Source: Patescibacteria group bacterium (GTDB taxonomy: Bacteria; Patescibacteriota; Dojkabacteria; SC72). From it: a stretch of DNA of 17,006 nt. The notes below the pieces were generated by a model. That model was not told the origin of the DNA, ran no database searches, and saw only the letters and a program-made list of their open reading frames with translations. The position numbers and the translations under genes were made by a program. Within the stretch, counting starts at the first letter, position 1. Every line of letters starts with the position of its first letter. Positions 13,291 to 17,006 of the stretch are shown here, one piece after another. The DNA lies in NCBI GenBank assembly GCA_018818345.1, contig JAHISI010000009.1, positions 1-17,006 of the forward strand, read 5' to 3'.

Positions 13291-13312
13291 CCCCCATTTC
13301 TAAACAAATCTT

Positions 13313-13320
13313 GATATAAT
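13313..13320 (+). promoter_or_regulatory. Extended -10 promoter of the ABC-F gene, predicting a leaderless mRNA
   Basis: TGA-TATAAT (t13312 g13313 a13314, then 13315-13320) is a perfect extended -10. The hexamer ends 7 bases before the ATG at 13328, so the message would carry at most one or two untranslated bases. No -35 or Shine-Dalgarno is seen. Confidence 0.55.
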
Positions 13321-13327
13321 AGCTCTC

Positions 13328-14830
13328 ATGTTAAATATAAATAACATCTCTTTAAGTAGAGGTAACAAACAAATATTAAAAAATATAACCTTAACCATGG
13401 GTGAGGATGAAAAGGTTGGACTTGTTGGAGTCAATGGAGCTGGCAAATCAACCCTACTCAAAGTTATCGGAGGATATGAAGAATCAGATCTAGGAAACAT
13501 ATCCTTTAAAGGAACAATGTCATACCTAGCACAGGAGACACACAAAGAGATGGATATAAATGATCATCCTGATCTAACCATTGGCGAATACCTCATTATA
13601 GAGAAGTGCGTAGATGTAGAGGAATGGGAGATAAAGAAGTTTTTGAATAATCTAAAGATGGATGACAAAGATTGTGATAGTAAATTAGGAGAACTCTCTG
13701 GTGGTCAGAAGATTAAGGTAGAAATAATCAAGATATTAATGGAGAAAGCAGATCTCTTAATATTAGATGAACCTACCAACTTCTTGGATATTCCATCTGC
13801 TGAGTGGTTAATGAGATACCTTGTTACATACCCTAAGGCTGTTCTAGTCGTTTCTCATGACCTTAGACTTATGAATAAAGGAATAACGAAGATATGGTTC
13901 CTTAATGAAAAGATACACGATGTAGAGGTTTACAGAGGTAACTATGAACAATTCTTAAAGGTTAAGGCATTGAGAGATGAATTTCTTGTTAAACAGTTAA
14001 TTAGTGAAGAAAAGAAAGCAGAAAAAGTATTTGAATTAGCTCAAGGACTGTCGGGTAGAAAAAGTATTAAGGAAAAGAAAAGAGCTGCTAGAAAGTTTGA
14101 ACAGGCTAAAGAATTAAAGGAGAATGTAAAAGAACTTCAAGTGAAGGTTATGAAAGGTAAGAAGATGCATTTGAATATTCCTGTCCCTATGCAAAGTAAC
14201 AAATTGGTTTTAGAGATGGATAATATCTCAAAGGCATATATTAAGGGTAAGGAGATATTGAAGGATGTTTCTTGTAATGTACAAAAGAATGATCGTCTTG
14301 CAGTTATTGGTAAGAATGGAGCAGGTAAGACTACCCTTTTAAAGATATTGGCAGGAAGATTGAAACAGGATGGCGGTACATACAAATGGGGTTTTAATAC
14401 TAAGGTAGGATACTATTCTCAAGAGAATGAGGATTTGGATTTTAGCAAAACGGTTTGGGAGAATGTTGAGAAATTGGAATGGGGTACATTAGACAAAAGG
14501 AAGTTCTTAGGTGGGTTTTTGATTGCTGGAGATATGATTGATCAGAAGGTTTCTACCCTATCTGGTGGTGAAAAGACTAGATTGGCCTTGGCTAAATTGT
14601 TTGCGGGTGGATACAATGTGTTGTTGCTGGATGAACCTACTACTTACTTGGATCCTGATTCACAAAATATATTGCTTCATGCGCTTAAGGAGTACAAAGG
14701 TACGATAATACTGGTAAGTCATGAACCTCACTTTGTTAGAGAATTGGGTATCGAAAAGGTTATTTTAATGCCAGAGGAATATTTTGGATATTTTAGGGAT
14801 GAGTATATTGAGAGGGTTGGTGCTATTTAA
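13328..14830 (+). CDS. ABC-F family translation ATPase
   Basis: ABC-F proteins are soluble twin-ATPase proteins that bind the ribosomal E site and relieve stalled or antibiotic-blocked ribosomes. The 500-residue protein has two complete nucleotide-binding domains. Walker A motifs are GVNGAGKS (34-41) and GKNGAGKT (328-335), signatures are LSGGQ (123-127) and LSGGE (411-415), and Walker B motifs are LLILDEP (143-149) and VLLLDEP (431-437). H-loops are VSHD and VSHE. A Lys/Glu-rich helical linker at about 215-290 is the P-site tRNA interaction motif region, with no membrane domain. The length is slightly shorter than EttA or Uup; there is no clear EttA arm or Uup C-terminal coiled coil. The subgroup, and whether it gives antibiotic resistance, cannot be told. 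Its end overlaps the convergent M16 gene by 8 bases. Confidence 0.93.
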   Translation: MLNINNISLSRGNKQILKNITLTMGEDEKVGLVGVNGAGKSTLLKVIGGYEESDLGNISFKGTMSYLAQETHKEMDINDHPDLTIGEYLIIEKCVDVEEWEIKKFLNNLKMDDKDCDSKLGELSGGQKIKVEIIKILMEKADLLILDEPTNFLDIPSAEWLMRYLVTYPKAVLVVSHDLRLMNKGITKIWFLNEKIHDVEVYRGNYEQFLKVKALRDEFLVKQLISEEKKAEKVFELAQGLSGRKSIKEKKRAARKFEQAKELKENVKELQVKVMKGKKMHLNIPVPMQSNKLVLEMDNISKAYIKGKEILKDVSCNVQKNDRLAVIGKNGAGKTTLLKILAGRLKQDGGTYKWGFNTKVGYYSQENEDLDFSKTVWENVEKLEWGTLDKRKFLGGFLIAGDMIDQKVSTLSGGEKTRLALAKLFAGGYNVLLLDEPTTYLDPDSQNILLHALKEYKGTIILVSHEPHFVRELGIEKVILMPEEYFGYFRDEYIERVGAI

Positions 14831-16184
14831 ATCTTTTCCAAATGGATGATTCTTTTACTATCTTTTCGACTTCTTTTTTAGGAAGGTTACTTTCTACCCA
14901 AATGTGTGGAGGTGTAGATTGAAGTTTTTTTAATTCATCAAGAAGATCTTTTTTTGTTATTTTTTTAACTTCCTCAACGTATTTATTGTAATTGTATAAT
15001 TCATGATACTCAGAATAATTTGTAGCAACTTCGTATGGAAGTTCTTGATCATAGATTATAGTAGTTGGGTAAATGTAATTACTTAGAATATTGTTTATCC
15101 ATCTAGTCCCTTTATCGGACTTAATAAATTTCTCAATATCATCAAAAATAAAGGTATTAAGATTTGCAAGTAGTTCTGTAACTCTTGAATTCTCGACAAT
15201 GAATCTTAGGCATACAACATTATGATAGATTGTGAACCAGTCTTCACGATATGCCTGTAGGCCATATATCAGGCCTTTTTTCTCACGAAGTATAATTTGA
15301 CCGATTTTTCTTATAACTGAATTGAGAATATTCGCTACCGAGTCTTTTTTATAATCAAATCCCTCTGTAATTTCATCAAAAAAGTTTAATTCTAAAGTAG
15401 TTCCAGTCGCTTTTTCATCATAGAAATATCCAAGAGTAAGTTTATTAAACAGAGCTATCTTTTTAAGAGTTGGGGCTTCATTTTGGGTATATTTCTTCCC
15501 GATTTCTTCCAGCATGTTAACTATTTTTGTTGACAGAATGGAGTCTGATTGTATTGCAAATATAGCATCTCTATTTAAAAATCTGCTAGTAAAATAGCTT
15601 TTTAAATCTTTGATACTTATGTTTTTAATTTCTTCAACCTCGCCTATGATATTGTATGCGAATTCCGGGTAAGTTTTTCCTTCTAAGTAGAGCATTTTTT
15701 GTATGAAATGATCTTTTGCTATTTGTGGTCGCCTACTTCTTTCAGCTGTGACAATTCGTTTCTCATTTACTAAGGATTTTCTAAATTTCTCAATTGGGAA
15801 GTCCACCATACTATTGATCCTTTCGAGAATACGTTCTGCGCCCTTAATGTTTGATGAGCCCCTTAAATCCATATGTTTGTACCAGGTGCTTGCATTCATA
15901 TTTAATGTGGGACGTGTTTTATCTCCTTCTTGAAATTTGTATATGTCATCCTGCGTTCTAAACGTAGTATTTGGGTTACAGAGCATATGTTCCATTAAGT
16001 GAGCACTCCCATGAGGGACTTTTGCCATATTCTCATATATACTTCCAGCTCTTTGAATCGAATAAAAATCAAAATTAACAGTAGCGGGATTCTCTAAATG
16101 TATTAACTTAATTCCACAATCTAATTCATATAACCTGTATGTAATATTGTTATACTCATTCTTAAATTCTTGTAATATCTTCAT
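14823..16184 (-). CDS. M16 family zinc metallopeptidase
   Basis: M16 (pitrilysin/insulinase) peptidases cleave peptides within a closed chamber formed by paired domains. The 453-residue protein has the inverted zinc motif HLMEH (H62, E65 catalytic, H66) and a downstream glutamate, E141 in the VNEKRIVTAE segment, at the spacing expected for the third zinc ligand. The N-terminal half is the catalytic M16 domain; the second half (from about 190, SYFTSRFLNRDAIFAI) fits the inactive M16C domain. The size matches single-module subunits such as processing-peptidase beta. Many bacterial M16 proteins work as pairs with an inactive partner, and none is seen here. No signal peptide is present, so it is probably cytoplasmic. 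It starts 11 bases after the DUF2779 gene and is probably co-transcribed with it. Confidence 0.9.
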   Translation of the reverse strand: MKILQEFKNEYNNITYRLYELDCGIKLIHLENPATVNFDFYSIQRAGSIYENMAKVPHGSAHLMEHMLCNPNTTFRTQDDIYKFQEGDKTRPTLNMNASTWYKHMDLRGSSNIKGAERILERINSMVDFPIEKFRKSLVNEKRIVTAERSRRPQIAKDHFIQKMLYLEGKTYPEFAYNIIGEVEEIKNISIKDLKSYFTSRFLNRDAIFAIQSDSILSTKIVNMLEEIGKKYTQNEAPTLKKIALFNKLTLGYFYDEKATGTTLELNFFDEITEGFDYKKDSVANILNSVIRKIGQIILREKKGLIYGLQAYREDWFTIYHNVVCLRFIVENSRVTELLANLNTFIFDDIEKFIKSDKGTRWINNILSNYIYPTTIIYDQELPYEVATNYSEYHELYNYNKYVEEVKKITKKDLLDELKKLQSTPPHIWVESNLPKKEVEKIVKESSIWKRFK

Positions 16185-16195
16185 TGGTTATCTTC

Positions 16196-17006
16196 TTAAA
16201 TTAATCTCATAACTTCCCATATCCTAATCATAGCATAGGTATCTAACTCACAATACTTCAATAAGTTTCTACTCATGGTTTCTTTTTCTTCGTCTGATTT
16301 ATTCCCATATACAATCTCTTCCCAAACAACCATAGCCTCAGTACCATTAGAAACCTCCATACCATGATATGTTAAATCAGGACATATAACTGGTAAAACC
16401 TTTTTAATACTCCAACTACCCTTAAACTTAGGATCAACATACATCTGTTTACTAAATATATCTCCCAAATCCTTAACCCTACTATTAACCATTATGAAGA
16501 AATCCTCATATTCTGGATATATTTCACCCATCTCCTTGTTTCTACCCATTTCAAATGATTTGTTCCATGTTAATATGCTTCCTGTTTTACCAATAACCTT
16601 CTGTAATTCAACAGGGACAGACTTCATTGGATCCTCCTGGGTTGTGGAAAGATATTCATAGTGTTCTAATTCTGTTTCAGGAGTTCTCTTAACATGTAGG
16701 GAATATTGAAATACGACATTCTGATATGGTTTGTGACCATTGTATTGTGGTATAGCCCAAGCATAGGTTTCGTAATCTAGGAAATACAGCGGAAATATTA
16801 ATCCTTCAATATCACTTCTTACTGCATATGTATCGATGATTGCTCTATTCTCTTTTGTTGCTTTTACTTGTGTTTGTTGTTTAGTACTCAATTTGAAATT
16901 CTCAGGAATACTCCTCATATCCAAGATATCCATATCTCTAAGCATTCTCACCTTCTTCTCCCCTATCATACCTACATCATAGATTGAATATTCTGGTAGT
17001 GTAGGA
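16196..17006 (-). CDS. DUF2779 nuclease-like protein, C-terminal part (5' end outside window)
   Basis: The minus-strand frame stays open to the window edge, upstream of the first ATG at 16969 (PTLPEYSIYDVG precedes it), so this is the C-terminal part of a longer protein. Counted from that ATG, YFLDYET (D65, E67), FQYSLHV (87-93), NKSFE (136-140), RVKDL (D167), GSWSIKKVLP (184-193) and YCELDTYAM (D243) follow the DUF2779 pattern. These acidic residues suggest a DnaQ/RNase H-like 3'-5' exonuclease fold. Full DUF2779 proteins are about 500-600 residues and often carry a Cas4/RecB-like PD-(D/E)XK nuclease domain in the N-terminal half, which would be outside the window. Biological role is not established. 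It heads an apparent operon with the M16 peptidase gene. Confidence 0.82.
   Translation of the reverse strand, partial: PTLPEYSIYDVGMIGEKKVRMLRDMDILDMRSIPENFKLSTKQQTQVKATKENRAIIDTYAVRSDIEGLIFPLYFLDYETYAWAIPQYNGHKPYQNVVFQYSLHVKRTPETELEHYEYLSTTQEDPMKSVPVELQKVIGKTGSILTWNKSFEMGRNKEMGEIYPEYEDFFIMVNSRVKDLGDIFSKQMYVDPKFKGSWSIKKVLPVICPDLTYHGMEVSNGTEAMVVWEEIVYGNKSDEEKETMSRNLLKYCELDTYAMIRIWEVMRLI

Noticed and set aside
1..17006. CRISPR array, insertion sequence, phage or toxin-antitoxin module
   Set aside because: I saw no regularly spaced repeats, transposase or integrase motifs, or recognisable toxin-antitoxin pair.

Overview
The window is AT-rich, gene-dense DNA using the standard code: no gene has in-frame TGA, and the response-regulator gene ends in TGA. 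The gene set suggests a small-genome bacterium of the Candidate Phyla Radiation (Patescibacteria). The clues are a DUF5667-like secreted protein, LiaF/toast-rack-like membrane proteins, a membrane-anchored orphan peptide-binding protein beside secG, a stand-alone RRM protein, and very short or absent 5' leaders. This placement is inference from gene content; I cannot name the class.

Layout. 1-1937 (+): the C-terminal end of secG, then a large oligopeptide-binding-type protein. 1938-5225 (-): a tRNA-Leu(CAG) abutting the previous stop codon. Reading upstream on the minus strand come an Ig-like anchored surface protein, peptide deformylase (def), an orphan response regulator, a 49-residue membrane protein that is easy to miss, and queH. 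5325-7447 (+): an ABC-2 exporter pair of ATPase and permease. 7444-8022 (-): a DUF5667-like envelope protein. 8223-8531 (+): an RRM RNA-binding protein with a roughly 90-base leader and a strong intrinsic terminator. 8672-12321 (-): typA/bipA, then a two-gene LiaF/toast-rack operon. 12395-12772 (+): a complete 2Fe superoxide reductase, divergent from that operon. 12828-13223 (-): an unknown small protein. 13328-14830 (+): an ABC-F translation ATPase. 14823-17006 (-): an M16 zinc peptidase behind a DUF2779 nuclease-like gene that runs off the window edge. No gene-free stretch exceeds 300 bases; the longest gap is 8023-8222.

How the genes fit together. Several are housekeeping functions in protein export and maturation (SecG, deformylase), translation (tRNA-Leu, TypA, ABC-F) and tRNA modification (QueH). 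Around them are envelope functions (LiaF-like pair, ABC-2 exporter, Ig-like and DUF5667 proteins, anchored solute-binding protein) and oxygen defence (superoxide reductase). I see no transposase, integrase, CRISPR array or phage gene.

The most notable pattern is regulatory. At least seven genes have a -10-like hexamer ending only 5-7 bases before the start codon, and most genes lack a Shine-Dalgarno sequence, so leaderless mRNAs are probably common. The unknown gene at 12828-13223 is the clear exception: it has a -35/-10 pair with 17-base spacing and an AAGGAG ribosome binding site.
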